NCBI RefSeq assembly: GCF_001898325.1
Contig: NZ_MKTR01000006.1
Coordinates: forward strand, 75,610 to 139,609
DNA: 64,000 bases
From: Microbacterium sp. 67-17
GTDB lineage: Bacteria; Actinomycetota; Actinomycetes; Actinomycetales; Microbacteriaceae
Direction of reading: 5' to 3'
Below the pieces are notes generated by a model that was not told the origin of the DNA, made no database searches, and was given only the letters and a program-made list of their open reading frames with translations. The position numbers and the translations under genes are program-made. Positions 28,719 through 37,795 of the stretch are shown piece by piece. The stretch's first letter is position 1, and each line of letters begins with the position of its first letter.

Positions 28719-29525
28719 TCAGCAGCCGGGGCCGCTGGGGTTCTCGGCGCAGGTGCGATCGACCAGGGCCGTGCGAACCTCGAGAACCTCGAGCGTGTAG
28801 GGCGGTGCCGGGGCGTTGACGTAGCCGGGAACCGGGCGCCATCCGCTGCCGAAGTCGACATCCGCCGAGTACTGCAACGTGAGGGAGACGGTGTACGTGC
28901 CGCGCTCGCGGTAGACATGACTCGTTGACGTCGGGCTGAACTGGGGGAGTCCGAGGGAAGCCCAGGTCGCACCGCCAGTCGTCGTGCGCGTGTTCGAACC
29001 GTCGCCGTAGTCGAACACGTAGCCGGCCGGTCGGAACCTGACTGTCACGTCCCATCCGAGCAGCGGCCCCGTAAGGGTGTGCGTGGATGCTGCAGCGATG
29101 ATGTTGGTGGGCGTCCCCACGACCCCGAAACCTGCGGGCTCGCCACCGAGGCTCGGACGCGCCGGGACGAAGCTCGCGAGATCGTCGATCGTCACATCCG
29201 GATACGTGACGACGGAGTAGTTGCCTCGGCATCCGACGATGGGGCACTCCTCAGTGGCCGGGGCTGCGTTACCGGTCGAGCCGGTACCGGAGTTGCCGTT
29301 GGAGCCGCCGCGGCCCGGGGAGCTGCCCGCGCCGCCGGTTCCGGATCCTCCGCCGGAGCCCGGCTGGTTCGCGGAGCCGCCGACGTCGACCTGGCTCCCG
29401 TTGTTGGAGACGCTGCAATTACCCGACCATGCGGAGTTGCTCGCGCATCCGGATCCTCCGACTGTGGTCGGTGCTAGAGAGGCCGCGCTCAACGCGGCGA
29501 GCACCACCAGGCTGGCTAGCCGCAT
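28719..29525 (-). CDS. Secreted protein with PKD-like fold region
   Basis: A 268-aa exported protein. An N-terminal signal (about residues 1-22) is followed by a Gly/Ser/Asn-rich low-complexity stretch (about 45-90). The C-terminal half has WDVTVRFRPAGYVFDYGDGSNTRTT and SHVYRERGTYTVSLTLQYSADV, which is the PKD pattern (YxWDFGDG then HxYxxxGxYTVxL). Four cysteines at the N-terminus and three in the last 15 residues may form disulfides. No catalytic signature. The start overlaps the stop of the upstream lipoprotein gene by 10 nt, so the two are translated together and may interact at the surface. Confidence 0.82.
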   Translation of the reverse strand: MRLASLVVLAALSAASLAPTTVGGSGCASNSAWSGNCSVSNNGSQVDVGGSANQPGSGGGSGTGGAGSSPGRGGSNGNSGTGSTGNAAPATEECPIVGCRGNYSVVTYPDVTIDDLASFVPARPSLGGEPAGFGVVGTPTNIIAAASTHTLTGPLLGWDVTVRFRPAGYVFDYGDGSNTRTTTGGATWASLGLPQFSPTSTSHVYRERGTYTVSLTLQYSADVDFGSGWRPVPGYVNAPAPPYTLEVLEVRTALVDRTCAENPSGPGC

Positions 29526-30064
29526 TGTTCGCTATTCGATCCATCGACGACTGACAGCAGCGCACCCGTCGGCGAGTCGGCGGACGTTGTCGCCACAATC
29601 ATTACCGACTGAGTGTCTGGACGATCCGTACTCACGACTGAGTTGCCGTCGCGATCAGTCAGTGCGACATCTGCGACGCGAAGGCACGCAATGCCATCGA
29701 TCGTGCCAGCACCTGCATCCCAGGAGGTCGGGCTGAAACCTGTGACTTCGCTCATTCCCGACACAGTCCAGCCGTTCGCATGCATTCCGCTGAGCGATTC
29801 CCGCTCGGCTGCATTCGCATCGCCGGTGGTCCAGCGGTAGACCTCCTCGAAGGTCGAGGGGTCGCTGAGGTCGACCTGGTTGAGGGCGTCCACATATGCG
29901 CGGTACGTGGCCTCTGCGGCAGCGAAGGCTTCCTCCTCGGAGGCGAACCCTGTGGGCGTCGGGGTCGGGGTGGGAGCCGTCGGCCCGCACCCGGAGAGCG
30001 CACCGACACCGAGCATCGCGGCGATCACGATCGACGCGGCTCGAAACGGACGGCGGCGGGTCAT
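29516..30064 (-). CDS. Lipoprotein of unknown function
   Basis: A 182-aa lipoprotein with signal peptide and lipobox GALSGC (Cys near residue 26), a Thr-Pro linker (PTAPTPTPTPTG), then a globular domain with ASEEEAFAAAEATYRAYVDALNQVDLSDP, a helical pattern common in actinobacterial lipoproteins related to the NTF2-like or DUF6318-type group; that family link is uncertain. Overlaps the PKD-like gene by 10 nt. Divergent from the response regulator gene. Confidence 0.82.
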   Translation of the reverse strand: MTRRRPFRAASIVIAAMLGVGALSGCGPTAPTPTPTPTGFASEEEAFAAAEATYRAYVDALNQVDLSDPSTFEEVYRWTTGDANAAERESLSGMHANGWTVSGMSEVTGFSPTSWDAGAGTIDGIACLRVADVALTDRDGNSVVSTDRPDTQSVMIVATTSADSPTGALLSVVDGSNSEQCG

Positions 30065-30177
30065 GTCGACCACGGTAGCCCGCGGCATCCGTCTCGGCTG
30101 CACTATCCACAGTTCGAACAACGGACCCGGAGGTGGGGAGGATCCCTGCGCTCCAGCTCGCGGATAGGTCTGCGCGC

Positions 30178-30183
30178 TAGCGT
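30178..30183 (+). promoter_or_regulatory. Candidate -10 of the two-component operon
   Basis: TAGCGT lies 16 nt before the response regulator ATG, with GGGAGG between them as ribosome binding site. Confidence 0.35.
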
Positions 30184-30199
30184 TGGCCCGGGAGGCATC

Positions 30200-30877
30200 A
30201 TGCCGTACGACAGCGGAACGCACGCCGACGTGCTGTACGTCGAAGACGATCAGGACGTCGCCCAGATGACGATCGAGGTCCTCTCGGAGTTCCATGCCGT
30301 CGTCCATGCGGCAGACGTTGCATCGGCGAGGGCCCGCGCCCTGCAGCAGCGATTCGATGTGATGGTCATCGACAGGCGGCTTCCCGGCGGCGATGGAATC
30401 GACCTGGTGCGCGCGATCCGCACCGCTCGCATCACGACGCCCATCCTGCTGCTGACGGCCCTCGGCGCCGTGGATGACCGCGTCGAGGGACTGGATGCCG
30501 GCGCCAATGACTACCTCGTGAAACCGTTCGACTACGGCGAGTTGCTTGCTCGCATCCGGGCTCTCGTGCGCGGCTACCGCGCAGAACAGCACCGACGCAC
30601 GCTCGGCGAGTGGGTCTTCGTTCCCGAGTCCCAGGCGCTCTACGGGCCCTCTGGAGCACGGGTCGCGCTCACGACGACCGAGACCGCGCTGCTGGATGTG
30701 CTCAGCGCCAGCCCCGAGCATGTGTTCAGTCGAGAAGAGATCCTGGGTGCGGTGTTTCACGAGGGCGACACCCCGGGCTCGGTCGATACGTACGTCCACT
30801 ACATCCGACGTAAATCGGTTCCCGAGATGATCGAGACGGTGCGCGCTCGCGGCTACCGGGTCGGGCAACCGTCATGA
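30200..30877 (+). CDS. OmpR/PhoB-type response regulator
   Basis: A 225-aa two-domain regulator. The receiver (about residues 10-125) has YVEDDQD acids, the phosphoacceptor Asp in VMVIDRRLPGGDG (near 58), LLLTAL and the Lys in NDYLVKPFDYGE. The C-terminal winged-helix DNA-binding domain (about 130-225) has TTETALLDVLSASPEHVFSREEIL and SVDTYVHYIRRK. Start at 30200 has GGGAGG 5 nt upstream. Overlaps the kinase gene by 4 nt (ATGA). Target genes unknown; the divergent secreted-protein pair is the nearest candidate. Confidence 0.95.
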   Translation: MPYDSGTHADVLYVEDDQDVAQMTIEVLSEFHAVVHAADVASARARALQQRFDVMVIDRRLPGGDGIDLVRAIRTARITTPILLLTALGAVDDRVEGLDAGANDYLVKPFDYGELLARIRALVRGYRAEQHRRTLGEWVFVPESQALYGPSGARVALTTTETALLDVLSASPEHVFSREEILGAVFHEGDTPGSVDTYVHYIRRKSVPEMIETVRARGYRVGQPS

Positions 30878-31860
30878 CGAGTCCGGAAGCTGCCGACCGG
30901 CGCCGCGTGCAGCGGGCTGCTTTCTCTGTCGGGGTGTGGGTTGCCGCGGCGTCGGCGATCGTCATCGCGCTCGGGGTGTCGGTCTTGGTCGCCGTCATCC
31001 TGCTGCGCGCGCGTGTCGAGAATGACGAGCACGGAACAGGTTTCCCCGGTGACCATCGCGGGTCGGGGGATGATCTCGTGGTCGACGTCGACCGGGTGCT
31101 GCCGTGGGTGATCGGGCTCGGCATCCTGGGCGTGGTGGTGCTGTCGCTGATCGCATGGTTCGCCGCTCGCCGTGCGGTACGGCCGCTCGGCGAGGCGCTG
31201 CGACTGCAGCGGAACTTCGTCGCTGACGCCAGTCACGAACTGCGCACGCCGCTGACGACCCTGACCAGTCGCATCCAGATCGCCCAGCGTCGCCTGGAAC
31301 GCGGGGGAGACGTCGCCGAGGCTCTCGACCAGCTGCGCTCCGACGCTGACGCAATGAACGACATGCTCACCGATCTGTTGATGGCTGCCGAAGGCAAAGC
31401 GGATACGACGGCTCTTGCGCCGGTCGGTGAGGCGATGGATGCCGCGGTCTCCCGCCTCCAGCCACTCGCCGACGAAAGCGGGGTGACGCTGGAGGTCTTC
31501 TCCACCGACCGGGCGGTGCGGATGCCGCTTCCGACGCTCACCCGCATCCTGATGGCCGTCGTCGACAATGCGATCCAGCACAGTCCCGGGGGCGCCGCGG
31601 TGACGATCGCGGCGGCAGCGACCCGTGACGATGTGGAGATCCGCGTCAGCGATCAGGGCAGCGGAATCGACCCGGCCGACGCGGAGCGCATCTTCGAAAG
31701 GTTCGCCCGCGGATCAGAGACGGGCAGGCGGCGCGGGTCCGGACTCGGGCTCGCGCTGGTGCGAGACGTGCTGACCCGCTACGCGGGCCGGATCGAGGTC
31801 GAATCGACCTCATCCGGGGGCACGACGTTCCTTATCGCGCTGCCGAGTCCGCGTGTGTGA
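30874..31860 (+). CDS. Sensor histidine kinase
   Basis: A 328-aa membrane kinase. Two membrane helices (about residues 20-48 and 75-97) bracket a short extracytoplasmic loop of about 28 residues, so the sensor is small and may respond to membrane or periplasmic partners. The H-box is NFVADASHELRTPLTTL (phospho-His near 120). N-box VDNAIQHSP, G1 DQGSGIDPAD and G2 GSGLGLAL are complete. Cognate to the preceding response regulator by overlap. The last 29 nt overlap the convergent apbE gene. Confidence 0.95.
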   Translation: MTSPEAADRRRVQRAAFSVGVWVAAASAIVIALGVSVLVAVILLRARVENDEHGTGFPGDHRGSGDDLVVDVDRVLPWVIGLGILGVVVLSLIAWFAARRAVRPLGEALRLQRNFVADASHELRTPLTTLTSRIQIAQRRLERGGDVAEALDQLRSDADAMNDMLTDLLMAAEGKADTTALAPVGEAMDAAVSRLQPLADESGVTLEVFSTDRAVRMPLPTLTRILMAVVDNAIQHSPGGAAVTIAAAATRDDVEIRVSDQGSGIDPADAERIFERFARGSETGRRRGSGLGLALVRDVLTRYAGRIEVESTSSGGTTFLIALPSPRV

Positions 31861-32644
31861 CGACCGATACCTCGGTCGCGCCCATCCATCGCCGCACGCG
31901 TCCGTCATCGGATACCGTCATGCCCGACCGGGAGTCAGCCGCTGACACCCACGAGAGGTCGTCGCCGGCGACAATCGCGACGGTTGCCCACAGGTCGGCT
32001 TCGGCCAGGGAGTCGGCGACGACTGTCGCGCTGCGAACGCCGGTCGCCGGCTCGCCGGAGCGCGGGTCCAGGATGTGCGCACCTCGCTCAGCGGTTCCCG
32101 AGGTCGCTACCGCGCCGTCGACGACATCCATGATCGCGAGAACCTCACCGGCGCGGTGCGGGTCGGCGATGCCGACGCGCCACACCCAGTCGCTTCCCGG
32201 CGCCGTCCCCACCTGCATGTCACCGCCCGCGTTGATGCCGATCGCTGTCGCGCCGGTCGCGGCCAGAAGCGGCAGAAGATGCATCCGTGCCGCGCGTTCG
32301 ACCGCCCAGCCCTTGACGTAGCCAGTGGGGTCGAACCAGCCACGCCAGGTAGCCGAGAACCGGCCGCCGGAGCGCTGCTCGGCGTCAAGACATGCGGCGG
32401 CGACCTCGGCAACGAGCGGATGCGCCTCGTCGAGCGTGATCTTCCCGCGGTGTAGACGGCTGATCTCCGAGTCCTCGCGATAGGTCGAGAAGATTCGGTC
32501 GGCTTCGCGGAGCTCGTCGAAGGCGCAAGCCACGGATGCCGCGGTCTCGGCATCCTGAACGAAAGCCGTGGTGCCATAGGCGTGTACCGAGACGACAGTT
32601 CCCATGATCGTCTCGACCCAGACGCGAGGCTCGCTCGAGCTCAT
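31832..32644 (-). CDS. apbE: FAD:protein FMN transferase
   Basis: A 270-aa ApbE-type enzyme that moves FMN from FAD to a Thr or Ser of an exported target. It has TIMGTVVSVHAYG, TGYVKGWAVERA, the Mg/FAD motif AIGINAGGDMQVG, DPHRAGEVL, TSGTAERGAHILDPRSGEP, and the closing WATVAIVAG. No signal peptide is visible with the ATG at 32644, so it either acts inside the cell or uses an unrecognised route. It overlaps the FMN-binding protein gene by 4 nt, which directly links enzyme and substrate. Confidence 0.93.
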   Translation of the reverse strand: MSSSEPRVWVETIMGTVVSVHAYGTTAFVQDAETAASVACAFDELREADRIFSTYREDSEISRLHRGKITLDEAHPLVAEVAAACLDAEQRSGGRFSATWRGWFDPTGYVKGWAVERAARMHLLPLLAATGATAIGINAGGDMQVGTAPGSDWVWRVGIADPHRAGEVLAIMDVVDGAVATSGTAERGAHILDPRSGEPATGVRSATVVADSLAEADLWATVAIVAGDDLSWVSAADSRSGMTVSDDGRVRRWMGATEVSVVTHADSAAR

Positions 32645-33180
32645 TGCTGCGCCTGATCCAGCGCGCTCTGAAGTGATTGCGTGTACCCCTGGCTGGTGTA
32701 GGTGGCGCCCGACACCATGCGGATCGATGCACTCTGAGCGCTTGTCGTCTCGGAGATCAGGACGGGCAGTGCGCGCGCATTGATCTGCTGATCCTCGCGG
32801 TTGCTGCTCGGATACTGCGGCACCTGCACGTCGGTGATCGCACCACCACTGACGGTGATCTGAACCTGGACGTTTCCGTATCGGGTGCGCACCGCATCCC
32901 CGGTGTAGGTGCCGTCGGCGAGGCCGCTCGTGGTCTGTGCAGTGGACGTCGATGGAGATGGAGATGGGGATGCCGAGGGCGTGGTAGTCCCGGCTGTATC
33001 CGGAGCGCCCGCCGAACTCGACGGCGTCGACGCGGGTGCCGGGGCGGTCGTCGTGCTGCTCGTCGTGCCCGCCGTGTCGTCGGCGGCAACCGGCATGACC
33101 GCCTCGAGCGAGGTGCGGTAGCTGAACAGGAGGACGACGCCGCTCAGGGTGGCGAGAAGTCCGTAAACGATGCGCTTCAT
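32641..33180 (-). CDS. FMN-binding domain protein (exported flavoprotein)
   Basis: A 179-aa protein with an N-terminal signal anchor (about residues 1-30), a long Ser/Thr/Pro/Ala linker (about 35-85) and a C-terminal FMN-binding domain of the RnfG/NqrC type. The flavinylation motif is SGAT at residues 157-160 within RMVSGATYT, where the Thr is expected to carry FMN. The usual Asp three residues before the Ser is Arg here. ApbE is encoded immediately downstream. Likely carries electrons on the outer face of the membrane. Confidence 0.9.
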   Translation of the reverse strand: MKRIVYGLLATLSGVVLLFSYRTSLEAVMPVAADDTAGTTSSTTTAPAPASTPSSSAGAPDTAGTTTPSASPSPSPSTSTAQTTSGLADGTYTGDAVRTRYGNVQVQITVSGGAITDVQVPQYPSSNREDQQINARALPVLISETTSAQSASIRMVSGATYTSQGYTQSLQSALDQAQQ

Positions 33181-33203
33181 CGGAGGCTCCGTGGTGTGAA
33201 GGG

Positions 33204-34676
33204 TCAGACGGTGAATGACTCGGAATGGATGCGGCTGCGGTGAACGCCCGCGGCACGCAGGTCGTGCTCGAGGGCCTTCATCCAGGGCGCGGGTCCGCAG
33301 AGGAACACGTCGTAGTCCTCGAGGTCGGGCGCGAGATGGCGCAGCGCATCGGAGGCGGTCCAGGCGGCGTGCGAGGCCGGCAGCCACGAGGACGCTGTGC
33401 GGGCCCGGGGACCCGGAAGCGGGATGTGTCGCAGACCTCGGTTCGCGACAAGGGCGCCGATGGCATCCTTGCGGAGCGCGGCCTCGGGTGAGTGGTCGCG
33501 GGTGACCAGAATGGCCTGGCCCGGTGCGTAACCCTCGGCTTGAAGCAGGGCGACCAACGGTGCTACCCCGGCGCCGGCACCGATCATCAGAAGCTTCGAG
33601 CCGGTGCGGGCATCTCCTGTCATCGTGCCGTACGGTCCCTCGATAAGGACAGGGGTGCCGGGAGCGAGCCGTGCCAGGCGGGCGGTGCCGTCACCGACGA
33701 TGCGGGCAGAGATCGTCAGGCTGCGGCCATCGGGGGCTGCGGCCAACGAGAACGGATTCGCCCGTGAGGCTCCGGGGCCATCCAGGAAACGCCAGATGAA
33801 GAACTGGCCTGCGCGGGCTCCCAGGCGATCCAGACGGTGCCCGGTCATGGTGACCGCAACGCCGCCCACGCCGTCGGGACGAACGTCGGCGACGCGCACC
33901 CGGTGTCGCAGCGAGCGTGCGAGGGGCACCAGGATGCGAAACACGACGATAGCTGCGGCGCTGATCGCCCACAGTCCCCACCAATAGGCGGTGGCGACGG
34001 GCGAGAAGAGGAAGTCGGCGCCGGTCCACAGCTGGTGGGGCAGCGCGAGCCCGACGCCGAGGTACGCGTACAGGTGCAGCAGGTGCCATGACTCGTAGCG
34101 CAGCTTCGCTCGTGCGCGGCGCATCGAGGTGACGGCGACGAGGATGATGAGAATCGTGCCGGCGGTGGCCAGCAGCATCCCGGGGTAGTCCCACACGAAC
34201 TCCCAGAGCTGGACGAACACGTTCACATCCGCGGCAGCGGCGTAGCCCAGAACCAGAAGTGCGATGTGGGCGAGCATCAGTGAGAACGACCAGAACCCGA
34301 CGAGTCGGTGCATCCGGGTCAGCCCGTCGCGTCCGAACCCCCGCTCGAACAGGGGGATACGCGCAAGAAGGATCACCTGGTAGAGCAGGAGGTTTGAGGC
34401 GATCAGGCCCGTCAAGCGGCCCAGGCTGTTCAGCGCGGCGGCATCGAGGCCCCACAGGTCCTGGATGCCGCCGCCGGCCACCCAGAGGGCGAGAACGAAC
34501 AGGCTTGTCAGCCAGATCACGCTCGTCGCGGCGAGATTCCACGCCCGGCGGGTCGAGCGAGCACGGCTCCTCCCGGGTACGGCGGCGCTCGCCACGGCCG
34601 GAGCACGATGCTGCGGACGCCGCGGGACGGGAGGCGGTGCCGTGACGGTGGTGCGAGACGGTGTCGCTGTGGTCAT
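33204..34676 (-). CDS. Ferric-reductase-like transmembrane protein with ferredoxin-NADP reductase domain
   Basis: A 490-aa membrane oxidoreductase. About six helices carry haem-ligand His residues in MHRLVGFWSFSLMLAHIALL and ESWHLLHLYAYLGVGLALPHQL. A soluble FAD domain follows (RAGQFFIWRFL, ANPFSLAAAPDG, IEGPYGTM) and an NAD(P)-binding domain (KLLMIGAGAGVAPLVALL, VFLCGPAPWM). Same layout as yeast-type ferric reductases and bacterial FRD proteins. It should pass electrons from NAD(P)H through FAD and haem b to the outside, where the FMN-binding protein is the natural acceptor. ATG 34676 chosen over an upstream ATG. Confidence 0.92.
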   Translation of the reverse strand: MTTATPSRTTVTAPPPVPRRPQHRAPAVASAAVPGRSRARSTRRAWNLAATSVIWLTSLFVLALWVAGGGIQDLWGLDAAALNSLGRLTGLIASNLLLYQVILLARIPLFERGFGRDGLTRMHRLVGFWSFSLMLAHIALLVLGYAAAADVNVFVQLWEFVWDYPGMLLATAGTILIILVAVTSMRRARAKLRYESWHLLHLYAYLGVGLALPHQLWTGADFLFSPVATAYWWGLWAISAAAIVVFRILVPLARSLRHRVRVADVRPDGVGGVAVTMTGHRLDRLGARAGQFFIWRFLDGPGASRANPFSLAAAPDGRSLTISARIVGDGTARLARLAPGTPVLIEGPYGTMTGDARTGSKLLMIGAGAGVAPLVALLQAEGYAPGQAILVTRDHSPEAALRKDAIGALVANRGLRHIPLPGPRARTASSWLPASHAAWTASDALRHLAPDLEDYDVFLCGPAPWMKALEHDLRAAGVHRSRIHSESFTV

Positions 34677-34739
34677 GAGGCAAGCGTGGCGGCGGGTCTC
34701 TGAGACTGCTCTAAGGAAAGCCACCGTGCTCGCGGTTCA

Positions 34740-34745
34740 TAGAAT
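34740..34745 (+). promoter_or_regulatory. -10 hexamer of leaderless ychJ-like gene
   Basis: TAGAAT, then 6 nt, then the ATG at 34752. Confidence 0.5.
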
Positions 34746-34751
34746 CCTCAC

Positions 34752-35186
34752 ATGAGTTTCGGATCTGCTGCGCAGCCCGGCATCCGTCGACCGGCCGACC
34801 AGGATCCGTGTGTTTGCGGCAGCGGAAACACGTACGGCCGGTGCTGCGGACCGCTCCACCGAGGGGAGGCGGCCCCGAGCCCGGAACGGCTGATGCGCTC
34901 GCGGTACTGCGCGTTCGCGCTCGGCAACGCGCGCTACCTCGCCGATACCTGGCACCCGCGCACCAGACCCGAGCGGATTGACCTCGACCCTGACGTGCGC
35001 TGGGTGGGGCTGCGCGTCATCGACGCTCCCGCGGCCGGGGGCGAGACCACCGGCATCGTCGAGTTCCGGGCGCGCTGGCGCCACGGCGCAGAGGCCGGGG
35101 AGCAGCACGAGCGCAGTCGGTTCCGCCTCGCCGCGGGACGCTGGTGGTACCTGGACGCCGAAACGGCCGGTTCCGACATCCTGTGA
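34752..35186 (+). CDS. YchJ family protein with SEC-C motif
   Basis: A 144-aa protein with an N-terminal SEC-C zinc motif (PCVCGSGNTYGRCCGPLH, about residues 19-36), then SPERLMRSRYCAFALGNARYLADTWHP, which defines the YchJ/UPF0225 family with an NTF2-like middle domain. Function is not established; the SEC-C element binds zinc. Divergent from the ferric-reductase gene. Leaderless start. Confidence 0.93.
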   Translation: MSFGSAAQPGIRRPADQDPCVCGSGNTYGRCCGPLHRGEAAPSPERLMRSRYCAFALGNARYLADTWHPRTRPERIDLDPDVRWVGLRVIDAPAAGGETTGIVEFRARWRHGAEAGEQHERSRFRLAAGRWWYLDAETAGSDIL

Positions 35187-35217
35187 CGGATGCCGAAACC
35201 GGCCGCTCGGGGTGCGA

Positions 35218-35793
35218 TCAGGCGGCGGCGCCTGCTGCGGTCGCTGCCGGCACCTCGACGAGGCGACCGGTTCGGACGTCGTACACGTAGCCGTACACGG
35301 GGATGCGGGCCGGGACGAGCGGGTGAGCCTTGATGCGCGCCACATCGTCGACGACGGCCTGCGCCTGGTCGCTGATCGTGAGCCAGTCGATGTAGGCGGC
35401 CTCGGCGGAGCCGGGGCCGGTGCCGACATCCACGAAGCCCTCGGCGCGTAGCTCGGCGGTCTCGAGGGAGTTCGCAAGCAGGCCGCGGATCACCTCGTCG
35501 GTGAAGAACTCCATGCCGCAGTCGGTGTGGTGGATGACGAACCACTCCTTCGTGCCGAGCAGCTTGTACGAGATCACGAGGGATCGGATGGCGTCGTCGG
35601 ACGCACGACCGCCGGCGTTACGGATGACGTGGGCATCCCCTTCGCTCAGGCCCGCGTACTTCGCTGGGTCGAGACGCGCGTCCATGCACGTGAGGATGGC
35701 GAAGCCGCGGGCGGGCGGCAGAGCGAGACCGCCCTTGTCGAACGCGGATGCGTAGGACTCGTTCGCGTCGAGCACCTCGGACAGAACTGACAT
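35218..35793 (-). CDS. Beta-class carbonic anhydrase
   Basis: A 191-aa beta-carbonic anhydrase that interconverts CO2 and bicarbonate. Zinc ligands are Cys36 with the Asp-Arg dyad in TCMDARLD, and the His and Cys in [29 protein letters not shown] is the family signature. This short actinobacterial form lacks the C-terminal extension of plant enzymes. A GAGGAGTGTC site precedes the ATG. Convergent with the ychJ-like gene. Confidence 0.94.
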   Translation of the reverse strand: MSVLSEVLDANESYASAFDKGGLALPPARGFAILTCMDARLDPAKYAGLSEGDAHVIRNAGGRASDDAIRSLVISYKLLGTKEWFVIHHTDCGMEFFTDEVIRGLLANSLETAELRAEGFVDVGTGPGSAEAAYIDWLTISDQAQAVVDDVARIKAHPLVPARIPVYGYVYDVRTGRLVEVPAATAAGAAA

Positions 35794-35894
35794 GACACTC
35801 CTCGGGTGGATGGCCTGGCATCACCACGCTAGGTGTCGCAAAGCGCCGCGTGCGCTGTATGACCGTCTGTGACGGGCGGCCGTGCTGCGGCTGC

Positions 35895-37712
35895 TCAGCC
35901 TTCGTGAGACCAGGCGCGCAGCCGTCGCAGCAGCGGGCGCTTTTTCTCGAGGTGGCCGTGCATCCGCCGCAGGATGTCATCGAGCGCTTCGATCGCCTCC
36001 TCGATGTGCGGACCCTTGTTGAGCATGACGCACTCAGCCCTTTCCCCCGCGGCGGCATCCGTCACCTCGGCGCGGGTGGGAACACCGCTACCGGCGAGCG
36101 AGTCGAGCACCTGCGTTGCCCAGATCACCGGGACGTGCGCGGCTTCGCACAGCCACAGGATCTCTTCCTGCACTTCTGCGAGCCGTTCCCAGCCGGCCTC
36201 GACACCGAGATCGCCTCGGGCAATCATGATGCCCACCCGGGGCCGTTGCATGAGCTCGAGGAGAATTTCGGGCAGCGCTCGGAAAGCGCGCACCGTCTCG
36301 ACCTTCACGACGACGCCCAGGTGCCCGGCGCCCCGCGCGTCAAGCTCGGTGAACAGGCGCGCGACGTCGCCGGGAGAGCGCGCGAACGACAGCTGCACGA
36401 TGTCGGTGAATCCGGCGACGGCATCAAGTGCGCGCAGGTCCTCGTCGGCGAGCGCCGAGATGGGCAGGTCGGTGTCGGGGAGGTTGATGCCCTTCTCGGC
36501 GCGGAGCTTCGTTCCCCGCGGTGAGGCGAGGGTCACCTCGACCTCCGCGACGCGCTGGCCGTCAGCGACACCCACGGCGCGCACGAAGCCCTCGATCTTG
36601 CCGTCATCGAAGAGCACGCGATCACCGACGCGGATCACCTCGAGTGCTTCGGGCACCGTGCAGCCGACACGGTGTCGGCCCTCATGCGTGAATCCCGGTT
36701 CCTCATCCGGACGAAGTTCGATGATCTCGCCCCGGCGGACCCGCAGCGCTTGATCGACCGGTGGCAGCGGGCCGACCCGGGTCTCGCGGCCATCGACATC
36801 CAGCAGCGTCCCGGTCCCGAGATACGCCGTCCGGTCTCCTTCGATCTGTGCCCCGCCGCCGCGCAGCGCGACGACCGTCATGTAGCGCGATCGGCCACGA
36901 GTATCGGTGAACTCGACGGTGTCATCGATCCGCAGGCGAGCAAGCCACATGTCATCCGTGATGGGGATTTCCCCAGCGGGCGCAGCCGACCCGTCAGCGC
37001 GTGGTGCGACGAGCCAGACCGACGCGGGCTCGGTCACCCGCCCCAGAGCGTCGCGCGTGGGCGACACCTTCACGACCCGCGGTCCAGGTTCGAGAGGACC
37101 GGTGCGCAGCTTCGGCCCTGCGAGGTCGGTGGCGATCCGGATGCTCGCGCCGGCGTCTCGGACGTGCCTGGCCATTCGCTCCCACGCCGCGGAGTCGTCG
37201 TGTGCGCAGTTGATGCGGGCGACATCCATGCCTGCTCGCGCGAATCGGGTGACCAGTGCGGGATCGTCAGCGGCTTCGCTCGGCAACGTGACCATGATGC
37301 GGGTCTGGCGGTCGTCTGCTGTGCCGCCGAGCAGCGCTGCCGCGTGCACGCTCAGGGGAGTGGCCGGGGCGAACCGGGTGTCCGCGTCCGCGGTGGCGTG
37401 CTCGTGCGGTGCTGCGTGGCCCAGCGCTGCATCGATCGTGCCGAGTACCGCATCGAGGTTGCGCAGGACGTCGGCTTCCATCCGTCCGAGTGACGAGAGC
37501 CCCTCCGCGGTGAGGCGATCCTGCACGTCCCGCAGGTCTCGCGATCGCAGGGCGACATAGCGAACGAGATTGGCGGCGCCGGCCGCATGGACGGGATGCA
37601 CGCGGGACAGGGGAGCGGATGCCGCTCGCTCGGCATCCTGAGCTGCAGAGCGGAGGGTCAGCAGTTCGGCGCGAAGAGAGTCGAGTCGTTGAGAGCGAGC
37701 AGTATCGAGCAT
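35895..37712 (-). CDS. Atypical pyruvate kinase with N-terminal extension, enlarged B domain and no allosteric domain
   Basis: A 605-aa protein. Residues about 1-135 are a helical extension without known domain. The pyruvate kinase barrel starts at RQTRIMVTLPSEAADDP. Catalytic positions are kept: Arg in VARINCAHD, Asp197 in DLAGPKLRTG, Lys in VVKVETVRAF, ARGDLGVE, and Thr in VIWATQVLDSL. The B domain insert (about 205-395) is roughly twice the usual size. The C-terminal regulatory domain is missing. The K+-linked Glu is Lys201 and a K+-ligand Ser is Ala, the pattern of K+-independent enzymes. It could be a true pyruvate kinase or an enzyme with another phosphoryl acceptor. Confidence 0.85.
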   Translation of the reverse strand: MLDTARSQRLDSLRAELLTLRSAAQDAERAASAPLSRVHPVHAAGAANLVRYVALRSRDLRDVQDRLTAEGLSSLGRMEADVLRNLDAVLGTIDAALGHAAPHEHATADADTRFAPATPLSVHAAALLGGTADDRQTRIMVTLPSEAADDPALVTRFARAGMDVARINCAHDDSAAWERMARHVRDAGASIRIATDLAGPKLRTGPLEPGPRVVKVSPTRDALGRVTEPASVWLVAPRADGSAAPAGEIPITDDMWLARLRIDDTVEFTDTRGRSRYMTVVALRGGGAQIEGDRTAYLGTGTLLDVDGRETRVGPLPPVDQALRVRRGEIIELRPDEEPGFTHEGRHRVGCTVPEALEVIRVGDRVLFDDGKIEGFVRAVGVADGQRVAEVEVTLASPRGTKLRAEKGINLPDTDLPISALADEDLRALDAVAGFTDIVQLSFARSPGDVARLFTELDARGAGHLGVVVKVETVRAFRALPEILLELMQRPRVGIMIARGDLGVEAGWERLAEVQEEILWLCEAAHVPVIWATQVLDSLAGSGVPTRAEVTDAAAGERAECVMLNKGPHIEEAIEALDDILRRMHGHLEKKRPLLRRLRAWSHEG

Positions 37713-37795
37713 CGTCCGACCTCCACCTCTGACGTTAGCTCTCCGCCGTGCGCGGCGTCAGGGGAAGGGACGTGAATATCCGGCCGGGAGGCTGC

